This document shows positions 1-8,808 of a DNA stretch of 64,000 nucleotides, piece by piece (position 1 is the stretch's first letter; every line of letters starts with the position of its first letter). This DNA comes from Algicoccus sp048820935 (GTDB lineage Bacteria > Pseudomonadota > Gammaproteobacteria > Burkholderiales > Burkholderiaceae_B). Below the pieces are notes generated by a model. The model did no database searches, was not told the origin of the DNA, and was given only the letters and a program-made list of their open reading frames with translations. Position numbers and translations under genes: made by a program. Where the stretch lies: the NCBI RefSeq assembly GCF_048820935.1, contig NZ_JBMERD010000002.1, positions 124,001 to 188,000 of the forward strand, read 5' to 3'.

Positions 1-22
1 CGGTTTTTATGACCGCGTACAT
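1..22 (-). CDS. rplU: 50S ribosomal protein L21, N-terminal start only (cut by window edge)
   Basis: Reading the minus strand from 22 gives ATG and then the residues MYAVIKT, which is the characteristic beginning of ribosomal protein L21. A ribosome binding site AAGAGG lies seven bases upstream on the same strand. Only about seven codons are inside the window. Divergence of rplU from ispB is a common proteobacterial arrangement, and this supports the call despite the short fragment. Confidence 0.8.
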
Positions 23-128
23 GGGTTAACCTCTTGGTTTGCCTGTGTTGATAAATTCGGTAAATTTCCGAACTCGCAACTATACTATTTAACCGATTGA
101 AAGTCAAAAGAAATTGTCACAAGAACCT

Positions 129-1091
129 ATGAATGATCTCCTCGCCCCGATTGCCGAGGACATGAAATCCGTTGATGCGGTGATCCGAGACCGGCTGCAA
201 TCCGACGTGGTGTTAATCCGAACCATCGGTGACTACATCATTGGCTCGGGCGGCAAGCGTCTGCGGCCTGCACTGGTATTGCTCGCTGCCAAGGTCTGCG
301 GCTATGAAGGCACTCAGCATGCGCTGATGGGCGCTGTGGTGGAGTTTATTCACACCGCAACTCTTTTGCATGATGATGTGGTGGACGAGTCGGATTTGCG
401 CCGTGGTCGCTCGACTGCCAATGCCGTCTTTGGCAATGCAGCTAGTGTGTTGGTTGGCGATTATCTGTACTCACGATCGTTTGAAATGATGGTCGACATT
501 GGTCGTATGTCGATTATGCAGACCATGGCACAGGCAACAACCGTCATTGCTGAAGGCGAAGTGTTGCAATTACTCAACGTTCATGATCCGGAAGTAACCG
601 AAGAACGATATCTGACAGTCGTGCGCTTTAAAACCGCCAAACTGTTTGAGGCGGCCGCTCGTTGTGGTGCCATTTTGGCTGATGCGCCAGAAGGCTATTG
701 CGATGCGTTGGCAACGTATGGACGCCATTTGGGGACTGCATTTCAGCTGGTGGATGATTTGCTGGATTATTCAGGTGATGCGCAAACACTCGGTAAAAAC
801 GTCGGTGATGATCTGCGTGAAGGTAAGCCAACGTTGCCGCTACTGCGTGCGATGGAAGTTGGCACGCCTGAGCAACGAGCCTTGATTCGCAAAGCCATTG
901 AAGAGGGTGGTGAGGGTGATTTTGAAGAGGTCGGTCATGCGATTCGAGACACTGATGCACTGGAACACACCCGCGATGCAGCGCAAGCAGAGGTCAATCT
1001 GGCACTCGATGCCCTGAAAGCTTTGCCTGACAATGCATGGACGAAACATCTCGCAAAAGTGGCACAAAGTTCGCTTGATCGAGTTTTTTGA
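129..1091 (+). CDS. ispB: Octaprenyl (polyprenyl) diphosphate synthase
   Basis: Trans-long-chain prenyl diphosphate synthase that makes the ubiquinone side chain from FPP and IPP. It is cytosolic and acts as a dimer. Both Asp-rich motifs are present: the first as LLHDDVVDESD with the following RRGR, the second as LVDDLLDYSGD. The GGKRLRPAL substrate-binding segment is near the N-terminus and EGEVLQLLNV lies mid-protein. Overall similarity to E. coli IspB is obvious along the full length. I chose ATG at 129; an in-frame TTG at 114 would add five residues, and neither has a strong ribosome binding site. It diverges from rplU and is followed by tRNA-Pro. Confidence 0.95.
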   Translation: MNDLLAPIAEDMKSVDAVIRDRLQSDVVLIRTIGDYIIGSGGKRLRPALVLLAAKVCGYEGTQHALMGAVVEFIHTATLLHDDVVDESDLRRGRSTANAVFGNAASVLVGDYLYSRSFEMMVDIGRMSIMQTMAQATTVIAEGEVLQLLNVHDPEVTEERYLTVVRFKTAKLFEAAARCGAILADAPEGYCDALATYGRHLGTAFQLVDDLLDYSGDAQTLGKNVGDDLREGKPTLPLLRAMEVGTPEQRALIRKAIEEGGEGDFEEVGHAIRDTDALEHTRDAAQAEVNLALDALKALPDNAWTKHLAKVAQSSLDRVF

Positions 1092-1160
1092 TCGATGCTT
1101 TTTTAGCGTGACTTTGGCATTTAAACTGCTAAAATCGTGCTCTTCAATTTGTGACACCGT

Positions 1161-1237
<77 letters not shown>

Positions 1238-1292
1238 AGTAGACGGTCCAAAAATCAAGGCGATCCAAACATCAACAAGGATCCCCAATTTA

Positions 1293-1326
1293 AAGCCCCT
1301 GTGATATTCATTGCACGGGCTTTTTT
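1293..1326 (+). terminator. Rho-independent terminator after tRNA-Pro
   Basis: AGCCC and GTG pair with CAC and GGGCT around a short loop, with a small bulge on the 5' arm, followed directly by a run of T. It would end the tRNA-Pro transcript. Confidence 0.7.
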
Positions 1327-1644
1327 GCCGTCTGTACTGCGCGTTCAGTCCTTTCTTCCTTTAAATACTGACTTTATCTTGACAAATCAGGTGTGTATTG
1401 CCTAATTTGTGGTTAAGGGTTCGTCTCTTGCGGGCTTGAGCTGATCGTATGTTGGACAAGATGTCACAGAAATTAGGGTCGTTTTGACTCGATACTCACA
1501 AAATCCTACAGATATTGTGGTTAATCTTTGACAAAGCATGGTTTCATGCGTGTGAATTGATATAGATCAGCACATCGGCCTATTAAGTATGGTTTGATAG
1601 CGGTAGGCAATAAAACGGTTACAACTCGAATAAGAGGTATTTCT
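1327..1644. other. Intergenic region upstream of cytochrome c peroxidase
   Basis: About 320 bp without a supported gene. It holds a TTGACA hexamer at 1528-1533, a GCATG/CATGC dyad just after it, and an FNR/Anr-type site at 1557-1570. I see no further coding or RNA gene here. Confidence 0.6.
1557..1570 (+). promoter_or_regulatory. FNR/Anr-type binding site upstream of ccp
   Basis: TTGATATAGATCAG matches the FNR/Anr consensus TTGAT-N4-ATCAA at nine of ten defined positions. It is centred about 80 bp upstream of the peroxidase start codon. Cytochrome c peroxidase genes are known FNR/Anr targets in other proteobacteria, so low-oxygen activation is the natural reading. Confidence 0.65.
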
Positions 1645-2700
1645 ATGAAATTGCGCATGACAGGCTTATCCGTGGCCCTGCTTTGTGGTTACAGTGCAGC
1701 GACAATGGCTGCTTCAGACGTGAACGTGAAAGAGTTGCGCGAATTGTCGCAGCAATTGTTTGCGCCCATTCCAACAGCGGAAGTTGTGATCGCTGAAAGA
1801 AAAGTTGATCCCAATCAGATTGAACTTGGCAAGATGTTGTTCTTTGAACCACGCTTGTCCTCCAGTCATATCATTACCTGTAACACCTGTCACAGTGTGG
1901 GTACAGGTGGTGCCGATAACATTCCAGTCGCGGTTGGTCACGGCTGGCAGGCAGGTCCTCGTAACTCCCCCACAGTCCTGAATGCGGTCTTTAACATCGC
2001 TCAGTTCTGGGATGGTCGTGCAGATGACTTGGCTGAACAAGCAAAAGGTCCAATTCAGGCGAGCGTTGAAATGAACGCAACCCCTGAGCACGTCGTGACC
2101 ACACTGCTGAGTATGCCTGAGTATGTGGAACACTTTAAGGCGGCGTTCCCAGGTCAGGACAACCCAGTGACGTTTGACAATATGGCCAAAGCCATTGAAG
2201 CGTTTGAAACCACATTGGTGACTCCCAACGCGAAGTTTGACCAATTCTTGGAAGGTAAAGATGCTTTGAATGACGAAGAAATCGTCGGTCTGAATCTCTT
2301 TATCACCAAAGGCTGTGTGGGTTGTCACGGTGGTGTGAACGTCGGTGGTCAGGGCTACTTCCCATTTGGTGTGGTTCAGCGTCCTGGTGGATTGCTGAAA
2401 GAAAGCGATCGCGGTCGCTTCATGGTGACCGAAACGGCCAGCGATGAGTACGTCTTCCGGGCAGGTCCACTGCGTAACATTGCTTTGACAGCACCTTACT
2501 TCCACAACGGTGAAGTGTGGGATCTGGAAGAAGCCGTGGCCATCATGGGTACCAGCCAGCTGGGTGCAGATCTGAGTAAACAAGAGATCAAGGCCATTAC
2601 CGCCTTCTTGAATACGCTGACTGGTGATCAGCCTAAAGTGGAATATCCAACGTTGCCTGCAAGCACACCGGATACTCCCAAACCCGCACCTATGATGTAA
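1645..2700 (+). CDS. ccpA: Di-heme cytochrome c peroxidase (CcpA/MauG family)
   Basis: Periplasmic enzyme reducing hydrogen peroxide with electrons from small c-type cytochromes or azurin. A signal peptide covers roughly residues 1-22 (MKLRMTG then a hydrophobic stretch ending in TMAA). Two heme c motifs are visible: CNTCH at residues 79-83 and CVGCH at 224-228, with the usual PRNSPTVLN and FWDGRA segments between them. At 351 residues it has normal family length, and a proline-rich tail ends the protein. ATG at 1645 is chosen because AAGAGG sits just upstream and the signal peptide begins there. An FNR-type site upstream suggests expression under oxygen limitation. A strong hairpin terminator follows. 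Confidence 0.93.
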   Translation: MKLRMTGLSVALLCGYSAATMAASDVNVKELRELSQQLFAPIPTAEVVIAERKVDPNQIELGKMLFFEPRLSSSHIITCNTCHSVGTGGADNIPVAVGHGWQAGPRNSPTVLNAVFNIAQFWDGRADDLAEQAKGPIQASVEMNATPEHVVTTLLSMPEYVEHFKAAFPGQDNPVTFDNMAKAIEAFETTLVTPNAKFDQFLEGKDALNDEEIVGLNLFITKGCVGCHGGVNVGGQGYFPFGVVQRPGGLLKESDRGRFMVTETASDEYVFRAGPLRNIALTAPYFHNGEVWDLEEAVAIMGTSQLGADLSKQEIKAITAFLNTLTGDQPKVEYPTLPASTPDTPKPAPMM

Positions 2701-2746
2701 TTTAAGCGTGGTTTGAACGTGGCAGGTCGAAGGTTGGTCTGCTCAT

Positions 2747-2775
2747 AAAAATGGTGGGCTATCCCACCATTTTTA
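2747..2775. terminator. Terminator between ccp and dienelactone hydrolase
   Basis: AAAATGGTGGG pairs with CCCACCATTTT around a three to four base loop. It has A-rich and T-rich flanks, so it can act in both directions between the two converging genes. Confidence 0.85.
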
Positions 2776-2881
2776 CATCTGCAGTTTGTGTGTATCTAAG
2801 TTTCGAATACGCGCGTTGAAGATAAGCGCGTGTTAGATAAGTAAGCTGCGGATGCGTGAGAATTCGGAATCAGTGATCGAT

Positions 2882-3568
2882 TTAAGCGATCATCCAACGC
2901 GCAGCATTCAGATCTAAAAAGGCGAGTGTCCGTTCTGTAGCCGTTTTGGCAGCGTCTTTGGCATAAGAAGGGCGCTGATCACAATTAAAACCATGACCTG
3001 CATCGTAAAAATACGTCATGACGGTGGGGTGCTCGGCCATGACCGTGCGCACCGCATCGGCCGGTGGATTTGGATCGTGTTCACCCAAGTGCAGCATAGT
3101 GGGGCATTGTGGTTTGAGCTCTGCATTGGCAATCAGACCACCTGGATAATAGGCGACGACAGCATTCAGATAAGGCAGATGCGCTGCACTCACCCAGGCC
3201 ACTGTGCCACCCCAGCAGTAGCCAATGACGGCGACTTTGGGGTGTAACTGACGTAAGTATTCGATCCCTGCGTGGGTATCATCTAAGGCATCGGCCATGA
3301 CGATTTGTTGCATAATGGCGATACCTGCCTCGACATCGCTGCGTTCGTAACCTGCCTCATACTTGCGTTGAACACGATCAAACAAGGCAGGTGCACCTAC
3401 GATGTAACCGGCTTTAGCGTATTCATCGGCAACGGCTCGGATGTGGCTGTTAATGCCAAAGATTTCGGGACAAATAAGGACGGCTCCTTTTGGGGTGCCT
3501 TCGGGCATGGCGAGATACATGTCCAATTGGTGACCATCAGATGCCGTCAGTTCAACGCTGCTTCCCAT
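2882..3568 (-). CDS. Dienelactone hydrolase family protein
   Basis: Alpha/beta-hydrolase of the carboxymethylenebutenolidase family, 228 residues, cytosolic. The catalytic triad is visible: Cys118 in GYCWGG, Asp165 in GEHDP and His192 in GHGF, with the PEIFG glutamate near residue 35. The family opens dienelactones in chlorocatechol degradation, but many members have other ester or lactone substrates, and no chlorocatechol genes are nearby. A ribosome binding site AAGGAA precedes the start and overlaps the T tract of an upstream minus-strand hairpin. The neighbouring enoyl-CoA hydratase is on the same strand. Confidence 0.88.
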   Translation of the reverse strand: MGSSVELTASDGHQLDMYLAMPEGTPKGAVLICPEIFGINSHIRAVADEYAKAGYIVGAPALFDRVQRKYEAGYERSDVEAGIAIMQQIVMADALDDTHAGIEYLRQLHPKVAVIGYCWGGTVAWVSAAHLPYLNAVVAYYPGGLIANAELKPQCPTMLHLGEHDPNPPADAVRTVMAEHPTVMTYFYDAGHGFNCDQRPSYAKDAAKTATERTLAFLDLNAARWMIA

Positions 3569-3583
3569 TGTGAAATTCCTTTT

Positions 3584-3614
3584 TTAAAAAAATATGGGGA
3601 CATATTCGTCCCCA
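3584..3614 (-). terminator. Terminator-like hairpin between enoyl-CoA hydratase and dienelactone hydrolase
   Basis: On the minus strand TGGGGAC pairs with GTCCCCA around six bases, followed by ATATTTTTTT. It lies after the enoyl-CoA hydratase stop. Its T tract runs straight into the ribosome binding site of the next gene. Confidence 0.6.
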
Positions 3615-3682
3615 AATGTAATTTGATGCACCGATCACGCAAGCGTGCTTTTGCTCAGTCTATTGCGTTTTATGGCCTTGTT

Positions 3683-4480
3683 TTAACGACCTTTGAACTG
3701 AGGTTTGCGCTTCTCCATAAAGGCATCACGGCCTTCACGGAAATCTTCGCTGCCAAACAACAAGCCTTGCATATCGGTTTCCGCATCGAGCAGTTCTTCC
3801 AATGTCAGAGGACCGCGTGCCAGGACATTTTTTGTAAAACCATTGCTAAGGGGTGCGGTTTGGGCAATTTCCTGACCCAGTGCGATGGCTGTTTCGAGGG
3901 CTTTGCCATCTTCACAAACTTCTTCAACCAAACCGTAGGATAACGCAGTTTTGGCATCGATCATGCGTCCAGTCATCATCAACAATTTGGCGCGACCCAG
4001 TCCGACTCGCTGTGGAATGGACCAGAGGCCACCCAAGTCAGGCAGGAGCCCGATCTTGTTGAATGAGCAGGTAAATTTGGCACCTTCTGCCGCAATGGCG
4101 ATGTCGCAGTTGGCGGCCACGCACATGCCAGCGCCCGCAGCGTGACCTTCAACAGCTGCAATAATGGGTTTTTCGCAGGCGATCATGGTTTCCACGATCA
4201 GATCGTGTGTTTTACGCATACGACGACGTCCTGAAATCGCAGTCAGGTTGTCAAAGCTTGAGATGTCGCCACCAGAAGAAAAGTGGGCGCCTTCACCGGT
4301 CAACACGATTGCACGGCAGTTTTCATCGGCAATGGCTGCTTTTAAGGCTTCGCTAAGAAGCTCGCGGATAGGCATTGATAGTGCGTTGCGACGCTCGGGG
4401 TAATCGAACTTAAGAACCGTCACGGGTCCATGATGTTCAGTAATGATACGACCCCCAGGTTTCTGAGTTTCTGTGTTCAA
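3683..4480 (-). CDS. Enoyl-CoA hydratase/isomerase family protein
   Basis: Crotonase-fold protein acting on CoA thioesters. The oxyanion-hole segments are visible: RRNALS near the N-terminus, GEGAHFSSGGDIS, and AAVEGHAAGAGM further on, with the C-terminal FMEKRKPQFKGR typical of the family. A TTG start at 4480 is chosen because GGAG stands seven bases upstream; an earlier in-frame TTG at 4522 has no such site. That gives 265 residues, the normal family length. The exact acyl-CoA is not readable from sequence. Two further crotonase-fold genes lie elsewhere in the window. Confidence 0.88.
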   Translation of the reverse strand: MNTETQKPGGRIITEHHGPVTVLKFDYPERRNALSMPIRELLSEALKAAIADENCRAIVLTGEGAHFSSGGDISSFDNLTAISGRRRMRKTHDLIVETMIACEKPIIAAVEGHAAGAGMCVAANCDIAIAAEGAKFTCSFNKIGLLPDLGGLWSIPQRVGLGRAKLLMMTGRMIDAKTALSYGLVEEVCEDGKALETAIALGQEIAQTAPLSNGFTKNVLARGPLTLEELLDAETDMQGLLFGSEDFREGRDAFMEKRKPQFKGR

Positions 4481-4586
4481 AGTTGTCTCCGTAATGATGG
4501 GTGTTGATCCAATTCTACGCAAAAAAATGACTTAGGACGTTCTGAGTGAGCTGCGCGTTTTAGGTTGGTCTCGAGGTTGGGTGGGA

Positions 4587-5552
4587 TTAAAGCCAAGCGG
4601 CGCCCCTTACGCCACTGGAATCACCGTGCGCTGCAATCAAGATGGATGTGTCAACACGAGTGTTAAAGACAAATTGTGGTAGCCAATTTTGCACATTGGA
4701 TGCCAGATCGGGTAACTGACTTAAACCGCCGCCCAGCACAATGGCATCTGGGTCTAGTAGGTTGATTATCGTGGACAATGCGCAGGCAAGCTGTTGCGCA
4801 TAAAGGTCAAGCGTTTGCGAACTGGTGGGATCTCCCTGTTTGGCTTGATTAACAATCCAAGGCACACTAAGTTCTTCAGGAGCTGGGTGTTGCGACAGAT
4901 GCGTCCAAGTTTGTACAAGCCCACGGCCGCATAAATGGGTTTCTACGCAATCTGTACGACCACAGTAACAAGGACGCCCTAAGCCGACCCAAGGTGCTGA
5001 ATTGAGGGTGGCTGAGCCTGATGGGCTCGCGGGTGTAAAGCGCAAAGGAATCGGATTGTGGCCCCATTCGCCGGCGATGTGGTGTAAGCCTGTCCACAGT
5101 GTTTGATTGAAGGCCAAACCGCCGCCCACTCCCGTGCCTAGAATGACGCCAAACACGGTGTTGTCGTTTGCCGCTGCCCCATCGACTGCTTCAGACAGCA
5201 CAAAACAGTTGGCATCGTTTTCTAGAACGACTGGACAACCGAGTTTGAGCGTCAGATCTTTTTCGAGAGGTTGACCAATCAAGCAAGTGGTATTGGCGTT
5301 TTTGATTAAACCCGTGTGCTGATCCGCCGCACCCGGCATGCCCACACCAATCTGGGGAACAGGGCCGGTGATCACTTGCGCCCGTGCGACGAGCGACTGA
5401 ATCGTGTCTAGAATGGCGTAGTAGTCGTGGCTCGGTGTCGGGACGCGATCGCGTAACAAGACGTCGCCCATCGCATTCAAGACGATGACTTCGGTTTTTG
5501 TGCCGCCCAGATCAATGCCGATCCGCATTTGGGCTCGATTCGGTTTCAACAA
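4587..5552 (-). CDS. ROK family sugar kinase (N-acetylglucosamine kinase/fructokinase type)
   Basis: Phosphorylates a free hexose or amino sugar with ATP. The N-terminal phosphate loop IGIDLGGTKTE, the catalytic aspartate in VLENDANCF, the GTGVGGG segment, and the ROK zinc site CYCGRTDCVE with an upstream HNPIP histidine region are all present. The protein has 321 residues from a TTG start at 5552 with GGAG eight bases upstream; a later ATG at 5528 is possible. The start overlaps the end of the GntR gene, so the two are translationally coupled. This suggests an N-acetylglucosamine-type sugar locus, but no permease is adjacent and the sugar is not certain. Confidence 0.88.
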   Translation of the reverse strand: MLKPNRAQMRIGIDLGGTKTEVIVLNAMGDVLLRDRVPTPSHDYYAILDTIQSLVARAQVITGPVPQIGVGMPGAADQHTGLIKNANTTCLIGQPLEKDLTLKLGCPVVLENDANCFVLSEAVDGAAANDNTVFGVILGTGVGGGLAFNQTLWTGLHHIAGEWGHNPIPLRFTPASPSGSATLNSAPWVGLGRPCYCGRTDCVETHLCGRGLVQTWTHLSQHPAPEELSVPWIVNQAKQGDPTSSQTLDLYAQQLACALSTIINLLDPDAIVLGGGLSQLPDLASNVQNWLPQFVFNTRVDTSILIAAHGDSSGVRGAAWL

Positions 5553-6322
5553 ATGGGCTCCAGATTCCAGCAGGTTTTAAGTTCGTTGTCATGCGGCTGA
5601 TCACAATGCGTGATTGCACTCATGATTTGCGCCTGTGCATCTAAGTGACAGTACGTGGTTTGCGGGGCGGGTGTCAATTGTTTAGAAGCAAGGGGAGTGA
5701 TGCATTGAGTAAGAAGCTCCGATGGGAACTGTGGCGGCGGAAAAACATCTGCACGGATAGTCTGAACAATACGGGCAACCGGCTGACCATAGAGTGACTG
5801 GTGTAAATCGGGTAAATGGACGCTTTGCGTGTGTAGGTGATCCACGATGGCGGCATATTCATCGCGTAAATACAAAACCGACAGTGCGTTTAACTGCGCG
5901 TTATCAACTCGTTCCTGAATGCAATAGACGTGTAACCAGTGACTTGCCGGGCAATTAAATTGTGGTCGAGTTTGTGCATCGAGTGGTTTCCATGCCTTAT
6001 CTAACACCACGAGCCGTGTGCGTAGACTCTGTTGTCGGTAGCTCTGTGCGCAGTGAGGTGCGCACAAAGTTTGATTGCTAGGCTGCGTGGCAATCACAAT
6101 GGTCCCTAGGCGGCGGCGACAAAGAATCAGCCCGCTTTCGCACAACAAGCGAGTGGCTGCTCGGACTGTTTGGCGACTGACTTGATACAGCTTAACGAGT
6201 TGTTCTTCGGTGGGAAATGCGCTGCCGATGGGATATTTGCCTAAGCGTAAGTCTTTGAGGAGTTCGTGATGTAACCAGCGATAACGGGGTTGTGCGCTTG
6301 GCGCATATCTGACGGATGTCAT
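5546..6322 (-). CDS. GntR family regulator (HutC/UTRA subfamily)
   Basis: The N-terminal winged helix-turn-helix is recognisable in YPIGSAFPTEEQLVKLY followed by VSRQTVRAATRLLCESG. The C-terminal half has the length of a UTRA effector domain, although it is weakly conserved. 258 residues. It overlaps the kinase gene downstream, so it probably senses a sugar phosphate and controls this small operon. It diverges from the CoA-transferase-like gene at 6566. No strong ribosome binding site is visible before ATG at 6322. Confidence 0.82.
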   Translation of the reverse strand: MTSVRYAPSAQPRYRWLHHELLKDLRLGKYPIGSAFPTEEQLVKLYQVSRQTVRAATRLLCESGLILCRRRLGTIVIATQPSNQTLCAPHCAQSYRQQSLRTRLVVLDKAWKPLDAQTRPQFNCPASHWLHVYCIQERVDNAQLNALSVLYLRDEYAAIVDHLHTQSVHLPDLHQSLYGQPVARIVQTIRADVFPPPQFPSELLTQCITPLASKQLTPAPQTTYCHLDAQAQIMSAITHCDQPHDNELKTCWNLEPIC

Positions 6323-6483
6323 GGAAAAACAAGAGTTCCGTAAAGCATGAGGGTAAAACGTAATTTCGCTAAAAAACGCATTAAGCTAAGTAAAACCATC
6401 TTACGATAAATTGGTTTGGCGCTGATTTTACACAGTAAAAATTTTGATCCTCTCACCTAAAAAATGACCGATCGTCGCGGATT

Positions 6484-6509
6484 CGCAACCCGATGACGGG
6501 TGCGATTCG
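6484..6509. other. Hairpin in the GntR / CoA-transferase divergent region
   Basis: TCGC-A-ACCCG pairs with CGGGTGCGA around an ATGA loop, with one bulged A. It sits in the 240-bp divergent intergenic region and may be an operator dyad or a leader hairpin. No function is proven. Confidence 0.35.
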
Positions 6510-6565
6510 CTATGTGCATGGTTTTAAGGGCATAATCGACTCATCTTTGATCAAATTTGTTAAGC

Positions 6566-7966
6566 ATGTCTGAGCCTACACCTCTGTCTGTCGTTAAAAC
6601 GCTCTGGGAGCTTGGGCAGTTGCCCGAATCACAGCTACAGTATCTGCGATTCGATGATGAGCCTGGTTTGCCTTCACGGTTTTATGTCCGTGAACTGGCG
6701 GCGGGCACGATTGGTGCACAAGCCCTGATGGCCGCGTTGATCTGGGCTGACCGAACGGGTCAACACCAGACGGTGGACATTGCCGTTCGCCATGCGTTGG
6801 CAAGTTTTCGGTCAGAGCACTATGTGCGATTAAATGACCAACTTCTGAATCAAGGGCATCATGCATTGCATGGACTGTATCCGACGGTGAATCGCCAGTG
6901 GATGCATTTGCATGCCACGTTTGATCACCATCGGGAAGGGTTTCTTCGGCTGCTAGGCTGCGAGCCGACACGGGAGTCTGTCGCCCACGCCTTACAACAC
7001 TGGCATGCGGATCAGTTTGAAACTCAGTTGGCGCAAGCAGGTCTAGTGGGTGCGGCTGTTCGTACCACGGATCAGTGGGCGCGTCATCCGCAGGCAGGTG
7101 CTTTGTCTCGTTTACCGATCATGGAGATCCAGCGTATTGGGGATGCGCCGGTCGAAGCCATTGGGCGAGATCAGCCTGTCGAGCGCCCATTGTCGGGTGT
7201 TCGAGTTCTGGATTTATCACGGATTATTGCGGCACCAGTGGGTGCACGCGCACTGGCTCAGCATGGTGCTGATGTTTTAGCCATTAGTGCACCGCACTTG
7301 CCTCAAGTGCACGGTCTGTTGATGGATACCGGTCGGGGCAAACGGCAAGCCCATTTGGATTTGCGTAAACCTGAAGATGCAGAGAAATTGCGTGCGCTGG
7401 TTCAGGACAGCGACGTTTTCTTGCAGGCATATCGCCCAGGTGGTTTAGCTCAAAAAGATTTCAGTCCTGAATTGCTGGCTAGAGCGCGCCCTGGGCTTGT
7501 GTATGTCACGCTGTCTGCTTATGGACATGTCGGTCCGTGGTCGACACGTCGCGGTTTTGATAGCTTGGTGCAAAGTGCAACAGGTATTGCGCACGAAGAA
7601 GGGTTGGCGGCAGGATTGGGCATGCCCGGTCAGTTGCCGTGTCAGGCATTGGATCATGCCACAGGCTATCTGGCGGCTTGGGGTGCGATGGTCGCTTTGC
7701 GTAGACGTTCTATCGAAGGTGGCAGTTGGCTCGTTCGGGTGTCACTGGCGCAAACAGCGCACTGGTTACGCAGCTTGGGTGAGCGTGAGCAAGGGTATAG
7801 CGATCCTGATTTAACCAATGAAGAAATCCGACCGTGGCTGCACGCCATGGAAACGAGTCAAGGTCGACTGACGGCGATTCGTCCAGCCGAGCAAATGAGT
7901 CTGACACCTGCACGTTTTGAGCTGCCGAGTGCACCAACAGGCACGCACGATGCGGTTTGGCTCTGA
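6566..7966 (+). CDS. CaiB/BaiF-like class III CoA-transferase, rearranged domain order
   Basis: The region from about residue 205 onward is a recognisable class III CoA-transferase N-lobe: PLSGVRVLDLSRIIAAPVGA, the RGKRQAHLDLRKP segment, LAYVTLSAYG-like LVYVTLSAYGHVGPW, and an aspartate in QALDHATGYLAAWG at the position of the catalytic Asp. The first 200 residues look like the part that normally follows it (MAALIWADRTGQHQTVDIAV), so the order appears permuted. 466 residues from ATG at 6566. No strong ribosome binding site is seen. Substrate unknown; it may be a CoA-transferase or a non-catalytic relative. Confidence 0.75.
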   Translation: MSEPTPLSVVKTLWELGQLPESQLQYLRFDDEPGLPSRFYVRELAAGTIGAQALMAALIWADRTGQHQTVDIAVRHALASFRSEHYVRLNDQLLNQGHHALHGLYPTVNRQWMHLHATFDHHREGFLRLLGCEPTRESVAHALQHWHADQFETQLAQAGLVGAAVRTTDQWARHPQAGALSRLPIMEIQRIGDAPVEAIGRDQPVERPLSGVRVLDLSRIIAAPVGARALAQHGADVLAISAPHLPQVHGLLMDTGRGKRQAHLDLRKPEDAEKLRALVQDSDVFLQAYRPGGLAQKDFSPELLARARPGLVYVTLSAYGHVGPWSTRRGFDSLVQSATGIAHEEGLAAGLGMPGQLPCQALDHATGYLAAWGAMVALRRRSIEGGSWLVRVSLAQTAHWLRSLGEREQGYSDPDLTNEEIRPWLHAMETSQGRLTAIRPAEQMSLTPARFELPSAPTGTHDAVWL

Positions 7967-8019
7967 AACTGAAAAAACTTAAACCCCGAAATTCCTAAGT
8001 CTCTCAGGTTGGGCTGGCG

Positions 8020-8598
8020 TTATCGAAACGTCCATTTACCCCAGATAAAGACGACGTTGCCGTTGTTTTGTCCGCCAGGAACATAGGCTGCTTGCAAAGC
8101 AAGATTCTTGTAGCTTAAAGAAGCGACAGGCAAGGCGGCTGGAAACGGAATGCCACCAAAGTAGTCTTTACGAGACATCAGAAATCCAGTCAGACCGACG
8201 CCCACTCTAACTTCAGATTTCCCAAGTTCCCAGGTCGGAATCCAGCCGTAACCGATCATGAATGACGGATCACCGTGCGAGTCTCGGAAACCCATGGCAT
8301 ACATGCCTTCCCAGTTGCCGCTTGCGTTGTAGCGTCCTTTGCCCAAGCCAAACCCACCTGGATAGGTGGTGTAGCTGTCGCGCAGTTCTTTTCGGTAGGC
8401 AAATGGTAAATGCCAAGTGTAGAGAGGGGCGTACAGCTCAATGTCACCATCACGCCATGTGTCGCCAACATGTGTCGCGGCGGTATTCCAAGCGTCGCGC
8501 ATCCATGATGAGTCGCCATCTGCTTGCGCATAGGTGGGTAGGGCAGTCGATGCGAGGGCGCAGCTGACACAAAGCGCAGGGAGGATAGTCCGTTTCAT
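8020..8598 (-). CDS. pagP: Lipid A palmitoyltransferase PagP
   Basis: Outer-membrane beta-barrel enzyme that moves a palmitate from phospholipid to lipid A, lowering permeability and immune recognition. From ATG at 8598 it has 192 residues with a signal peptide of about 25 residues ending in TYAQA. The N-terminal amphipathic helix region, LYAPLYTWHLPFAYR with a histidine at residue 63, and the FRDS pair (Asp106, Ser107) correspond to the E. coli catalytic His, Asp and Ser. The terminal WGKWTFR fits a last beta strand. It diverges from the chromate transporter genes. PagP is known from Bordetella, which fits the proposed lineage. Confidence 0.9.
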   Translation of the reverse strand: MKRTILPALCVSCALASTALPTYAQADGDSSWMRDAWNTAATHVGDTWRDGDIELYAPLYTWHLPFAYRKELRDSYTTYPGGFGLGKGRYNASGNWEGMYAMGFRDSHGDPSFMIGYGWIPTWELGKSEVRVGVGLTGFLMSRKDYFGGIPFPAALPVASLSYKNLALQAAYVPGGQNNGNVVFIWGKWTFR

Positions 8599-8808
8599 GG
8601 TGGTTATCCGAAAATGCAAATAAAGCTGAAAAAAATGAGTTGAATACGCGATTATCGCAAATTTATGCAAATTTATGTAGGGTTGGCACTTTTTAATAGT
8701 TGCAATGTTGCTGTATATCAGGTCGCGCAAGAGTATCATCGCCTTGTTGGATTATTAACCGACGTTTGTCTTGTTTCTTTAACTGATCGTTGCTTGTTCA
8801 GGCACCTT

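Noticed and set aside
1714..2583. Long open frame on the minus strand opposite the peroxidase gene
   Set aside because: It lies wholly antisense to a clear di-heme peroxidase, is rich in His, Cys and Thr as expected from reading codons in reverse, and has no recognisable domain.
6546..6555. TTTGATCAAA resembling an FNR site before the CoA-transferase-like gene
   Set aside because: The spacing between the half sites is absent; FNR needs four bases between TTGAT and ATCAA.
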